Shown: positions 1-10,535 of the stretch, one piece after another
How positions within the stretch are numbered: position 1 is the stretch's first letter
Layout of the letters: the number at the start of each line of letters is the position of its first letter
Assembly: GCA_032433765.1 (NCBI GenBank)
Contig: JAVIAB010000073.1
Location: 62,084,552 to 62,148,551, forward strand
DNA: 64,000 nt
Direction of reading: 5' to 3'
From: Megaustenia siamemsis
Lineage: Eukaryota > Mollusca > Gastropoda > Stylommatophora > Ariophantidae
Notes under the pieces: model-generated
Told to the model about the DNA's origin: nothing
The model's input: only the letters and a program-made list of their open reading frames with translations
Database searches by the model: none
Translations under genes and position numbers: made by a program

Positions 1-1247
1 GGGACCATGTGATAACAAAATCCCGCAAAGGATTAGCCACCTTGAAGGTCATGGCAGCTGCCAAAATCGAGCAGAGGCTACTTACTCTTCTGTTCCAGGG
101 ATTAGTCCTCGCACCTATGGAATATGCCCTGGCAATTCTTACTGTCAGTATGACTCAAATTTATAGGCTGGAGAAAATACAAAATGAAGCCATGCGCATT
201 ATCTTGGGATGTACGAGGGACACTCCCTGTGTAGCAATGAGGTATATTCTTGACTTTCCAACCATGGATGTCAGAATCAAGATCTGGAGAGCACGAGCAT
301 ACCTGAAGATTAGTACAGATACAGAGCATCCATTGCACCACATGCTCAACACAGAGAAAGGTGACAGACTAAAAGAGGCAAATCATGGGTGGGCCGAGCA
401 GATGTCATCAAAAAGGTCTGTGGGCTTACCAATATCAGCGTTGGTGAGGAGTGGATACCGGTGCCTACGTCATTCAAGGGGACTTTCTCGTGTATTGTCA
501 CACTCGACAGGAAAAGTAGGGAACAGAACCCAGTCGTGGTTAATGCTGAGGTCAACGGTCTCATCTGCAATAACACCGATGAGAAAGATGCAGTCATCTA
601 TACAGACGGATCTGTAAGACGACACCAAAGAAGTGCATGGGCATTTACAGCACGCTCGGCAGGCAGAATAGTCTACGAAGACAGTGGTGCATACATCGTG
701 ACCACGAGTAGCATGACAATGGAGGCGATGGTAGTGACCAAGGCATTCAAATGGTTAGAGTCACAAGACTACACCCACGCATGTATACTGAGTGATTCGA
801 TGAGCATGATAAAAAAAGTGGAGGCGGGCTCTGTAAGCATGCAATGGGTAGAGTCGTTGCAGAAATCCAAAATACGTAAGCTCACCTTTGTCCCTGGACA
901 TGCGGGAGTACGGGGAAATGAAAGGGTGGACAGGTTGGCTAGCTGCGCTGTCATTGAGGACGGGCAACCAGTGGATCGGGCAGACATCATCAATGCCCTC
1001 CGAGATGTGGGAAGAGCACATGACTTCGACAAACACAGATCAACGTCACTTCTTCGAATGATGGAAATGGGAGTGAAGTTGGGCACAGCCAGAAATGAGA
1101 CACTTAGTGGCCGTGTTAGAAGACTTATCAACCAACATAGAACTGGAGTCGTCAGTCGCTGGACACTGAGGGAATTGCTGAGGAGGGGATCTGAGCACCT
1201 ATGGACATGTTTGGAGTGCAATGATGATGACCCCGCAAATAACTCAA
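1..1247 (+). mobile_element. Family A non-LTR retrotransposon, 3' part with RNase H
   Basis: This is the 3' part of a LINE that continues off the left edge. From position 9 the reading gives the RT-connection region, then an RNase H domain on another frame (389-1240). The frames change near 365-400, where intact relatives read through, so this copy is a pseudogene. RNase H signatures are visible: IYTDGS (first Asp), the MEAM segment (Glu), LSDSMS (second Asp) and PGHAGVRGNE with a following Asp. A codon-sized gap and a Cys-rich tail (CLECNDDDP) close the protein. The element ends in the family's shared tail CGCAAATAACTCAA near 1247, with no poly-A. RT plus RNase H in one LINE is typical of the I, Ingi, R1 and LOA groups; the exact clade is not resolved. 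Four other copies lie in this window and share more than 90 percent of their letters by eye. Confidence 0.85.
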
Positions 1248-1478
1248 TTTGTAGGAAATTGACAAGTGATCTTTATGTTCAAATGAGAGGCTTGCTAATG
1301 AAACAGTTATATTGTGTGACATTGAACATTTGTTTAAGTCATTATGTGAGAGCGAGAGGTCGACATATTCGTTCATTCTTAGCGTGCAAGGATGCATGCT
1401 TATGTTGAAATTGTGTTGTGGAATTGAACATTGTCAAGTCCTAAGTGGGCAAGGTGAGAGTTAGTGTATCCACTTCTA

Positions 1479-1495
1479 TCTCTCTCTCTCTCTCT
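1479..1495. repeat. CT microsatellite
   Basis: A short uninterrupted TC/CT dinucleotide run lies between the family A remnant and a family B stub. Confidence 0.8.
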
Positions 1496-1722
1496 ACGAT
1501 CAGGACTCAATCAGAGTAGGATTCCAGACTCTCACATGAAGTCAGCTGTCAGGTTAAGTGTGTTGATCGCCCCCACAGACAGAACATCACAATTAGAGTC
1601 TGTCAGATCCACTCTGATTGAACACCCGTTAAAACGTTGCACTGTGTTCTGCGCCAGTGGCCCAGTGCATCCGATTTCAGCCAGTATTTTATTCAGGTTT
1701 CCATTCCTTAGCCTTTGATTGT
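1490..1722 (-). mobile_element. Family B LINE, 3' terminal stub
   Basis: Read on the minus strand, this gives the end of the family B protein, closing with a TADFM.ESGILL-like string. The same end is encoded at 36746-36830, and the DNA is clearly alike there (AGAGTAGGATTCCAGACTCT in both places). Stops and frame changes mark it as dead. It ends in the same relative place as the larger copy, so it is a short 5'-truncated insertion. Confidence 0.7.
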
Positions 1723-1804
1723 TCCCAATCTTCCTGCAAGGCAGCAGATGATATTTTCTGTAGGGGGATTCTGCCCTTAGATGGTCGGCCCTCCCAGGTT
1801 TACG

Positions 1805-2370
1805 AGCACCATCTGCCTAGAGGTGACTAACACAGAGATGCACACACAAAGATAGGAGATGTGACCAACACAGACATGCACACAGCGATACGAGGCATGA
1901 CTAACACTGACACACATCAAGACATATGACACATGACTAACATAAACATGCACATAAAGATATGAGATATGACTGACATAGACATGCACACGCAAAGATA
2001 TGACCAACATAGCCATGCACACACAAGGATATGAGATGTGACATACACAAACATGCACACACAAAGATATGAGATGTGACATACACAAACATGCACACAC
2101 AAAGATATGAGATATGAATAACATAAACATACACACAAAGATAGAGATATCTAACCCAAACATGCACACACAAAGATATGACACATGACTAACACAGATA
2201 CACACTAAGGTATGAGATATGACTAAACACATACATACATAAAGATATGAGACATGATGTGGACACACCAAGATATGACTAACATGACACACACCAAGAT
2301 ATGAGCCATGGCTAGCACAGAAACACATCAAGATATGAGCCATGGCTAGCACAGAAACACATCAAGTGTA
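1805..2370. repeat. Minisatellite, about 36-40 bp unit
   Basis: Tandem, imperfect copies of a unit built on GACTAACACAGACATGCACA, a short CAAAGATATGAGATGTG block, and variants. About fourteen or fifteen copies are present, diverging by substitutions and small indels. The long minus-strand open frame across it (rich in Cys, Val, His, Ser) comes from the repeat and is not a gene. Confidence 0.9.
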
Positions 2371-2617
2371 TCCACTTGAGTAGCAGAGTGGATATGTTGT
2401 CAGCTGAATAAAGTTTAGGCCTATTTTATGGATATATTGTCTTCTTCAGTAATTTGAGTCAGTGTGGTGATCATTCTCAGTGTGGCAGCGCGAACGAACG
2501 GGGGGTTGCAGAGCAAACTACAGGGTGGAACTCGGTGTGAAAGTTATTAGTAAACAGCGCGAAGTATTACACAGCGGCTTCAGCAAGGCTTCATTATAGT
2601 CATATAACAGGAGTTGC
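2371..2617. other. Non-coding, unassigned
   Basis: No gene is seen. A GC-richer stretch with a CGAACGAACGGGGGG run (about 2490-2510) stands out from the AT-rich surroundings. It could be the 5' end of the RTE relic that follows, but no relative in the window confirms that. Confidence 0.4.
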
Positions 2618-3965
2618 ATGGCTGCACAGAATATTCAATGCAGCATGGCACCAACAAAATGCTCCAGAAGACTGGCAACAAGCAATCATTGTACCAATAT
2701 GGAAAAAATGGTAGCAAGGGAGTCTGCAATCAATATAAAGGTTTCTCCCTTTCTCATCCATGTGGGAAAGTTATACTCTGAAATTATGGAAAAAAGGCTC
2801 AGGCCAATAATAGAACGACAATTAAGAAATAATATAGAAAAAATAATACGAATACTGTTAAGCAATTTTCAAATGGGGTTCCAAAAAATAATAGAGGATG
2901 GACTGATGCACTATTCACCCTAAAACAACTAGCAGAAAAGATGACACAACACAATCAAAATTTGTATGTGAGCTTTCATTGACCAAGAAAAAGCATTCAA
3001 CTGACTAAACAGATCAACTATGGGGATATTAACTACATATGGAGTAAGCCAACATCTGACCAATATAATTAAAAATCTCTACATCAACAGCAGGCTGCAC
3101 AGTCTACTTCATAGCTAGATCAGGAGTAAGACAGGTGTGTACTATCTCCCCTATAGTTTGTTACCTACATGGACTACATATGTAAGTTAGCCAACCCATG
3201 GGAGAGAGAGAGGAGATTAATGAGCTTCTATTTGCAGATGATCAGACACTAATACATTGAAAAATAGAAGACCCATAAGAACACTTAAATAGATTTAACA
3301 GCAAAGGCACTCAATACAACAGGAAAATCAATATCAATAAAACAGAAGTCATGAATATTGCAAAAGAGAAACAGAAAATAAACATAACGATGGATGGCAG
3401 ACAGCTAAAACAACTGGAAGAATTTAAATATCAAGGAAGTCTAGTGATAAACAATGCATGTCAAAGCATAGGACAGCAATCACCACTATTATACAACAAG
3501 GAAATAACTCTAGAGGCAAAACAGGCACTCTACAATACAATCTTCATTTAAATGTTGTTCTATCAATGCCAGACCTGGACCCATGATGCAAGAACAATAA
3601 GAAAAATATCCACTACTGAGGTGAAACATTTTAGACAAATGACAGGAAACTGGCTGAGAGATAAGATCAGAAATGAAGAACTGAGAGAAAAGCTAGGAAT
3701 AATTCCCACCATAGAATACATAAAGAAACAACAGATAAAATGGTTTGGTCACATGATAAGAAGAAAAAGATTAAAATACAAGCCTTCAATAAATGTTGCA
3801 ATTACACCAAACCCATGTGCTGACAACAAAAAAGTTGGATTGATGGAATATTAGAAACACTAGGAAACATAACAGCAGCAGAGGCCAACAGAAGAGCAAA
3901 AGACTGCAAATTATATCTCCTCTTGACACTGAAAGGCAGATGAGGAAGGAAAGAAGAAGAAGAAA
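2618..3965 (+). mobile_element. Degenerate RTE-like LINE (RT region)
   Basis: A decayed reverse transcriptase can be followed across three frames: an N-terminal W..A.IVPIWKKG motif, a GF.KIIEDGLMH stretch, the active-site region reading LLFADDQTLIH near 3225-3260, then the thumb and C-terminal part (LKQLEEFKYQGSLV, later WFGHMIRRKRLKY). A KQGC-like motif before the active site is damaged. Stops and frameshifts occur throughout, and an in-frame TAA (3549-3551) separates two otherwise continuous pieces. The tail is an AAGAAGAAG run near 3952-3965. The order of motifs fits the RTE/L1-like group. It is inactive. Confidence 0.7.
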
Positions 3966-4229
3966 GTCATAAATTATATTTGTGATCTGATACAATGCCT
4001 CTTTTCTTAAATCTGGAAAATGGAAAAAAATTTGCACATAAAATTGTTTGTTACAACATTTGGAAAATAGGATAAAAGAAAATATCTTAACATTTTGACC
4101 GCAAAGCCTTCATCAGGAGACAAGGACATTTAACATACAAAGATCTTATAGATTATTGTTTATATGCACATATGAGAAACGCTGCAGTGTTTAGGTGCTG
4201 TAGGATTGTTAGTATAAAATAAGGATAAG
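3966..4229. other. Non-coding, unassigned
   Basis: AT-rich with no gene. On the minus strand around 4090-4130 it carries CTGATGAAGGCTTTG followed by a CGGTCAAAA-like block. A related block on the plus strand at 5328-5360 points the other way. Confidence 0.4.
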
Positions 4230-4650
4230 AATAGCAAAATGTTATATCTTCTCAGCATTCGTATATGGTGCAGAAACATGGACATTAGACAAGAAAACAG
4301 AACATAAAATTGAAGACTCTGAAATGTGGATATATAAAGAATGGGTAGAATTGGATGGAAAGAAAAGAAAACAAACGATGAAGTCTTAAAACAACTAAAA
4401 ATGAAAAGAGGACTACTAAACACAATTCAAACAAGACAAATGAGATTTTTGGGGTATGTTCAAAGACACAACAGCCTACTAAATGTAATCTTGGAGGGAA
4501 AAATACAAGGTAGCAGAGGCAGGCAAGGACTAACAGGGACAAGTAACATCAAAAGATGGACAAGTCAGCCTATGACAACCTGCACCATCAAAGCAAGAGG
4601 CAGAGAGGAATGGCACTCCATGGTAGCCAACCTTCGATGTTGAGACGGCA
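4230..4650 (+). mobile_element. Family C RTE-type LINE, 3' stub
   Basis: A 5'-truncated copy of the C-terminal end of family C. It matches 35440-35855 closely in DNA and protein: GRIGWKEKKTNDEV, then the LGYVQRHN region, and SNIKRWTSQ.M before the final stop. The frame is broken near 4340. In full-length family C this region follows the RT thumb, so no catalytic residues are present. Confidence 0.85.
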
Positions 4651-5884
4651 CTTAATTAAAAAAGGGTTGTAAGTCAGGAAATGACCAAAGGGTTAATCAT
4701 TTGACTGCTAATAGTCATGAAATAACACAAGAGATATTTCTCTTAGTGGATCTAAAGTGAAGTCCAAAGATGTCACAAGATGTGACTAAGTGAAATAAGA
4801 GAGTAGAAAGTAGAAGAAGGAAAAAGCCCAACACTTCTGATAGAAAGGATTGAAGGAAACTGATGTTTCTTTGGTTGAGAGAACTGTGTTGGGCTATGTG
4901 GTAGTTTTCCAGGATAAACCAGTTACTGTCATCTGAGGAGCAAGTGATGATACCGGTTACTTGGATATTGTGTGGTGTGGGCTTGGTTATCAAAAGAGTT
5001 GAAGTGGGTAAAGGCTGGAGTACCAGCCTCTTGAGGGATGTCTTATAAATGTCTGTGAAACCAATCACCCAGGTGTCTCTACCAGTCTTACTCAATCAGA
5101 TTTTGTGACGTCTTTGAACTCCGTTTTTAGAATCAACAATTGATGTGTCTCTCCTGTGTTGTCACATGACTACAAGTGGTCCATTAAATGACTACGATTA
5201 TCGATCATTTCTGGTTCCAGTTTCACAGCCTGCATTCCTTTACTTAAGAGCTGTAGTATTTCTTTTATGTACAGATAAGTAGCAATCAATGTTTTTACCA
5301 TGCTTGTCTAGTGTCTTCTTTGTCTACTGATGAAGGCTTCCCAACCTTAATGTTTTGTTATTTTAAATTAAAAATTAAATGATGCTCTTGTAAGTTCTAG
5401 ATATCTCATGCTCAGACCACATTAACAAGTAAAAGTTTCAGTACAGAATCCAAAAAGAATTTGATCAACATGTTACCAATATATCTGACTTTAGCAAATT
5501 ATTTTGTGGGTACAAAATGTGCCTTTTGACTTCAGTTCCCACTCCCTCGGGCCAGACAAGTCATCTCTTTCTAAAACCATAACGGTTTCATTATTAGTTT
5601 AATTCATTGCCTGATGCCAACATTCAACAATGCTTTACTGGCCGCTTTCATCATTCATTGTATGACATTTTTAACTCAGATCATAAATAAAGATAACTTA
5701 TGGCAACATAATTGATAGACATGATATGGGATTTAACTATACTAGCCAGCATGGCACTAAATAATATCTGCATTTCAATTTTACTTGCAGATTTTTGTTT
5801 TTAACAGGTTTGTGGTGGTTGCTGTTTAAATACTTAGTATCTTTATTTAAATAATAATAATGTCATTGTATTTTGTTGTAGAGT
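4651..5884. other. Intergenic-type region, weak minus-strand ORF
   Basis: No recognisable gene. A 126-codon minus-strand frame (5095-4715) starts with a plausible hydrophilic stretch (GRDTWVIGFTDIYKTS) and ends in a leucine- and phenylalanine-rich tail. It matches nothing I know and may be chance or part of an old element. At 5328-5360 lies CTGATGAAGGCTTCC, the partner of the inverted motif at 4090-4130. The rest is AT-rich intron-like DNA. Confidence 0.35.
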
Positions 5885-6500
5885 GACATATTTCACTAGT
5901 GAAAGATCATCGTCACCAAGTACCATGCCTGCTGGTGTAGGTGATCATGTCTCTCCACAACTTTCAATCTCAATAGTTATTTATCATTTCTGTTGTTGAC
6001 TATCTGCCAAGCCATTCTCTTAAGCTGTCTGGTATCATTTCTCTTTGCTTCCATCTCTTCGTCCCTCAATTTTCCCAGTTGTCACAATATATTCCAACTG
6101 TTTCCTTCTCATAACAAAAAAAAGTAGAGTCTCAGTCATGCCAAGTGGCGTATAGGGAATATGGTGTTAGTGACCATAAATTTTACAGACCTTCAGCACA
6201 TGATTTTTGGGGTAATGTGGTTGATATTATGCCTGTGCCGCTTTACTTTCCCAGAAAAAAATCCGGTACCCATTTAAGGCTTGGTGAACCCGGAAGCCGT
6301 CAGTTGGGATCGAACCCTAATATGGATATAATACCCCTTGTTCTTTGCAGTCCAGTTCACTAACCATTGAGCTATCGCGGCTCCCTTCCTTCTCATTACA
6401 TGGCAAAAATGCTGACTGTTTCTTCCTAATGTTGGAAATTAGCTGCCTTTTTGTTTTTGCCTCTTTCACATTTTCATTACTCTCTTAGCTGTCCATGGTA
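5885..6500 (-). mobile_element. Family D RTE-type relic split by a SINE
   Basis: On the minus strand, 6500-6400 and then 6115-5885 read as the C-terminal end and 3' tail of family D. Similar sequence occurs at 14515-14725, 50640-50857 and 61740-62012. The two pieces are separated by a complete SINE (6116-6385) flanked by a 14-bp direct repeat, so they were once continuous. Stops and substitutions show this is an old copy. Confidence 0.8.
6116..6385 (-). mobile_element. tRNA-derived SINE, copy 1
   Basis: Read on the minus strand it starts GGGAGCCGCGATAGCTCAAT (tRNA-like A box) and has a GGTTCGATCC-type B box about 50 bases on. A tRNA-unrelated body follows, ending in a T/A-rich tail (AAAAAAAAG on the plus strand at the left end). 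Target duplications TTCCTTCTCATAAC (6102-6115) and TTCCTTCTCATTAC (6386-6399) differ at one base. It shares its full length with the copies at 12909-13179 and 40296-40551. The pol III promoter boxes are inferred from the motifs. Confidence 0.9.
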
Positions 6501-6613
6501 TTCTCAACATTCATTTGTAAATCCACATTCAAAGTAAAAAAAAAAAAAAGTAAAAGATAGCATGCTCATTAATAGTTGTATGATTTAAAGATCACATAAA
6601 ACTTTTTTTGCAG

Positions 6614-6820
6614 CATATCTCACAGTCTTGTGCGCTGTTTAATACAGTTTTCAAGTTCATCACCAAAACAGAAGACATCAGTAGCTGGTATAAATAAGTG
6701 CATGCTGTGTCATATGCTCATCTCAGAGCTACTGTCTGAAGTTGATGAAAATGAACTTCTTACTCAGGACTTTGATTCTGATGGAGGAAGCCCTAATTTT
6801 AGCGCAGTTTACATATTGCA
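6614..6820 (+). CDS. AP5Z1: AP5Z1 exon (first one found in window)
   Basis: An internal coding exon between a strong acceptor (TTTTTTTGCAG) and donor (CAG|GTACAT). It is open in one frame (a one-base start, then 68 or so codons) and ends in phase 0. The peptide runs ...SHSLVRCLIQF..., CMLCHMLISELLSEVDENEL and ends AVYILQ. It aligns loosely but in order with the vertebrate AP-5 zeta-1 stretch that ends VLLAQ, just before the conserved Gly of the next exon. AP-5 zeta is a large adaptin-like subunit made of helical repeats, which works with SPG11 and SPG15 in late endosome/lysosome sorting. The assignment rests on this weak match plus perfect phase with the following exons. Upstream exons were not found in the first 6.6 kb. 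Confidence 0.7.
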
Positions 6821-8226
6821 GGTACATTAACACAGAGCAATTTGTAATATCTATGTCATAATTTTATTACATTCCTTTTTCCTAGTAAAATGTTTTAATT
6901 CTAAACGAATCCAAGCTATATTGATTTAGAAATGAGACAAATGTAATTGTATGTATGTTAAAGTGCCTTGTATAATAATGATTACTTTAGTTCTGCCTTC
7001 AAGGATAACTCAGCGAGCACTTTGCGATACAAATTATTAAGTGGCAGTGCTGCGCCTTGGGGTGGATCTAATAATGTTGTAAAAAACGACTTTGAAATTC
7101 CTTGCAACTATTGCATATTTTTGCATTTCTAAACAAGAAAAAACTATATGAATTTATAATTTATTATACCGTTCATAGTTCTATGAGGTTTCACCACTGA
7201 CAATGCTTTTTAGGTTAAGAAAACAAAATGTTAGCTAGTCACTGGGGAACTTGATCCTTGTCAGTAAAAAAGTCAATGTGACCTACACATTTAATTACGT
7301 TTATGACCAAAAAAAAAAAATTCTTTCTAGTCTCTAATTTTAATGTGCTTTTTCTATAAAACCACATTAAAATTAGAGACTAGAAAGAATTATTTTTTTT
7401 TTAAAAGCATAAGAATATTATGGACAGTCTGAAAGAGTATTATGGGTGTTCTTAAATTGGGCATACAAACACAAAAATAAAGCTTATTTCTAACTTCAAG
7501 AAATCTCTTGAGGTCTTTAAAGTTGATCTGGCTGTACAAATTCTGAAAAGCAAATTATTAAAATAAATATGTGAAAACATCCAATTTAAAATCAAAGTCA
7601 TTTGTCATTCTATTTAACTTTCTCTTTTATTAATTAAACTTAATTCAGCTCAAAAGGAAAGTGAGAAGTTGTTACTAGATGAACTTGTGAACAGTAACTA
7701 AGTTGGGTGATATTGCTATGTTATTTATGAGATGTATCTCAGAAATAATATTAATTTAACAAAGACTTATATATAGTATATAATTAATAACAGGTATTAG
7801 TAATAATATTATAAATATTTAAACCATTTGCCCGTCATCCCATTTACAAACACTGCATTCTTGGAGAGTTCATACAGTTATTTGATTACATTGATTATTT
7901 CGTCATTGATGTTATATTACTTCATGGTGCTTCATACCAAACTCTGTCAAATGTTTTTCTAAAGTCAGTAAACACATGGCAAAGGTCTTGTTGGTGTCAA
8001 TGATACTATTCAAAGGTTGAAGATTTGTTCTACCTTACTTCTTACTATTTGAAAGTTGGCCTGTTCTTCAGCCATGATATCACAATTTTAAGCATTCAGA
8101 GGATTGTTTTTAGCATAACTTTGTTTGGATGACTGATAAGACTGATAGTACAATAATGCAATAATTTTTTTCGGATCTGTAAAATACATATTTAGAAATG
8201 AATAGGGATTATTGGTGACAGTGTTC
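6821..8226. other. Intron sequence, no gene
   Basis: AT-rich intron DNA. The only clear structure is the perfect hairpin at 7319-7391, listed separately. I see no repeat or coding remnant in the rest. Confidence 0.6.
7319..7391. repeat. Perfect 29-bp inverted repeat (hairpin)
   Basis: The left arm (7319-7347) and right arm (7363-7391) are exact reverse complements over 29 bases, separated by a 15-base AT-rich loop. A poly-A run directly before and a poly-T run after extend the pairing further with one interruption. It could be a young inverted duplication, a MITE-like element or a transcribed hairpin. It lies in the AP5Z1 intron on the transcribed strand. Confidence 0.9.
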
Positions 8227-8240
8227 ACAATGTTGGCTAT

Positions 8241-8934
8241 TTGAGTTATTTGCGGGTCATCATCATTGCACTCCGAACATGTCCATAGGTGCTCAGATCC
8301 CCTCCTCAGCAATTCCCTCAGTGTCCAGCGACTGACGACTCCAGTTCTATGTTGGTTGATAAGTATTCTTACACGGCCACTAAGTGTCTCATTTCTGGCT
8401 GTGCCCAACTTAACTCCCATTTCCATCATCCGAAGAAGTGACATGGATCTGTGTTTGTCAAAGTCATGTGCTCTCCCCACATCTCGGAGGGCATTGATAA
8501 TGTCCGCCCGATCCATTGGTTGCCCGTCCTCAACGACAGCGCAGCTAGCCAACCTGTCTGCTCTTTCATTTCCCCGTACTCCCGCATGTCCAAGGACATA
8601 GACAAAGGTGACCATACGTATTATGGATTTCTGCAACGACTCTACCCATTGCATGCGTACAGAGCCCGCCTCCACTTTTTTTTATCATGCTCATCGAATC
8701 ACTTAGTATACATACGTGGGTGTAGTCTTGTGACTCTAACCATTTGAATGCCTTGGTCACTGCCATCGCCTCCATTGTCATGCTACTCGTGGTCACGACG
8801 TATGCACCACTGTCTTTGTAGACTATTCTGCCTGCCGAGCGTGCTGTAAATGCCCATGCACTTCTTTGGTGCTGTCTTACAGATCCGTCTGTATGGATGA
8901 CTGCATCTTTCTCATTGGTGTTATCGCAGATGAG
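8241..8934 (-). mobile_element. Family A LINE, 5'-truncated copy
   Basis: A 694-bp 3' fragment carrying the RNase H domain and C-terminal tail of family A on the minus strand. The exact 14-bp direct repeat ACAATGTTGGCTAT flanks it (8227-8240 and 8935-8948), which proves insertion by target-primed reverse transcription. The left end carries the family tail (TTGAGTTATTTGCG on the plus strand). The RNase H coding sequence has a frameshift near 8570-8680, so it is not functional. Confidence 0.95.
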
Positions 8935-8948
8935 ACAATGTTGGCTAT

Positions 8949-9270
8949 ACTCCTATCTACAAAATTTTATTGCAGATATTTGTTTAGGCATTGATCATGT
9001 TTCACATCCTTCTTTGTATAAGTTTAGTTAGTATGTTGTCAAACCCAGCTGTTTTCCTCTCTTATAGAACTTTAATTGCTGCTATTACTTCCATTTTTAA
9101 GATGGGGTATTTTTAGTTGTTAGTAAATGGAAGACAGTTTGGTAGTGTGAGGTCCTTAGTTGACTTGTGATGGTAGAGTTCAGAGCAGTACTCCATCCAG
9201 AATTTGATAAAATGTCTATGGATCAATGATTCTTAGTTGCTGTTAATTTATTGTCCAGTGGGTATGCATT
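8949..9270 (-). mobile_element. Old RTE-like relic
   Basis: In broken minus-strand frames it reads EVIAAIKVL.ERKTAGFDNI and similar, the linker and finger region that precedes RT motif 1 in RTE-type LINEs. It has many stops. The family A copy inserted at its right side (in minus-strand terms, its 3' side), since the relic sequence lies beyond the target duplication. Confidence 0.5.
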
Positions 9271-9659
9271 TTTAGTGTGATTTTGAGCTATGTTGTTCTC
9301 TTTGTTCTGATACTGCTCTTTTATCTACATAACAGAGCAGAGGATAACGGGACAAGTAGACTTGTGCAACACCAGGCAAGTTGGAATTGAAGGGAAAGAC
9401 AATCCAGCACTTAAAAATGCTGTGCTGAAGTTGGATGGTTGGACCAAAAGGCACAAATATTACAGCCTATCTGCAAACCACAACAGCACACATCCACAAT
9501 GACTTGATGTCCTTTAGCAGTCATCGGATGAGTGTCAGAAAGAAAGAAAGAGAAAAATGCTTGTGACTCACTGTCAATGTCCTTTCTATTGAAGCTGCTG
9601 CCATTAAGACCAGTCCTCACAGTGAAGTTTAAAAAGTGGCACAGAATTCTGGTCTTATT
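9271..9659. other. Unassigned, slightly GC-richer
   Basis: No gene recognised. A 69-codon minus-strand frame (9620-9411) has no known motif and is probably chance. Confidence 0.4.
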
Positions 9660-9890
9660 GAGGTTTACTAATCATCATCAAATACCATGCTTGCTGGCCT
9701 AGGTAATCATGTCTCTCCCTAACTTTCAATCCCGACAGTTATTTATCATTTCTGTTGTTGACCTTCTTCCAAGTCATTCTCTTAAGCTGTCTGGTATCTT
9801 TTCTCTTTGCTTCCCTATTCTCTTTGTCCCTCTATTTTCCCAGTTGTTACAATATTTTCCAACTGTTCTCTTCTCAATACATTTTTAACT
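9660..9890 (-). mobile_element. Family D RTE-type 3' stub
   Basis: Minus-strand copy of the last 220 bases of family D. It is like 5885-6115 and 14515-14725 but with its own substitutions. It ends on the left in the ATGATGA-type tail (plus strand ATCATCA at 9672). Confidence 0.85.
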
Positions 9891-10119
9891 AATGATCCAG
9901 ACTATTTGCACATGTAAAAATTGGTACCTATGTATGTTTCACACATTTGACTATTAAATATGTCTTTCTTTGTCCATTTTTAAAAAATGATGTTGGTAAC
10001 ATGGTGTATAACTGTCAAGGTAAAACACTGTCTTATGGTCTTTGCTAGTGTTGGTTTGGTTACATAGTTATTGTTGTCTACTCTATACACAGTGTTCTCT
10101 GTCTGTTTTATTTAATTGT
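9891..10119. other. Intron sequence, no gene
   Basis: AT-rich; nothing recognised. Confidence 0.5.
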
Positions 10120-10535
10120 AATTTATTTGTGTATTATTTTTGCTAAAGTAAATATGGTTAGAAAAACCCTAATAATACACAACAAATTCTACTTGGATAA
10201 GGAAAGAAGACTGAACATCAGCAACATCAATGATCCCATACACCAATTACAGAGATTCCAGCAGACAATCATCTTCTGCCTCAGAACCAGTCACTGCAAA
10301 CTCCTAAGTCACCTCTACCATCTCAAAGTGTCCCACACAAATTAATGCCTAAGTGGACCTCGTATTCAGGACCCAGAGCATATCCTTCATCTGTGTCCAA
10401 CCTACAAGGAACCATGGTGTCAAATCTGGCCAGAGGGTGCTGAACTAAGGCAGAAACTATGGGACAGCCATCATGACCTGGAGAGAACTGCCAGCTATAT
10501 CATGGAAACAGGACTACAGATCTGACCTCACGAAA
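10120..10535 (+). mobile_element. RNase H-type LINE, C-terminal fragment
   Basis: The frame gives a QQTIIFCLRTSHCKLLSHLY segment, then in another frame PEHILHLCPTYKEPW and a final LERTASYIMETGL-like end. This is the conserved C-terminal module (H..LR.GHC..., EH.L..CP) that follows RNase H in many invertebrate jockey- and I-like LINEs. One frameshift near 10345. The RT and RNase H parts are missing, as expected of a 5'-truncated insert. Confidence 0.7.

Noticed and set aside
1777..2352. 191-codon minus-strand ORF as a Cys-rich protein
   Set aside because: It lies wholly within a tandem repeat whose unit happens to lack stops in that frame; no start context or domain.
4090..4130. Hammerhead ribozyme on the minus strand (CTGATGA ... 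CAAAA)
   Set aside because: The CTGATGA box is present but stem II does not pair convincingly and the GAAA box is altered; kept only as a motif pair.
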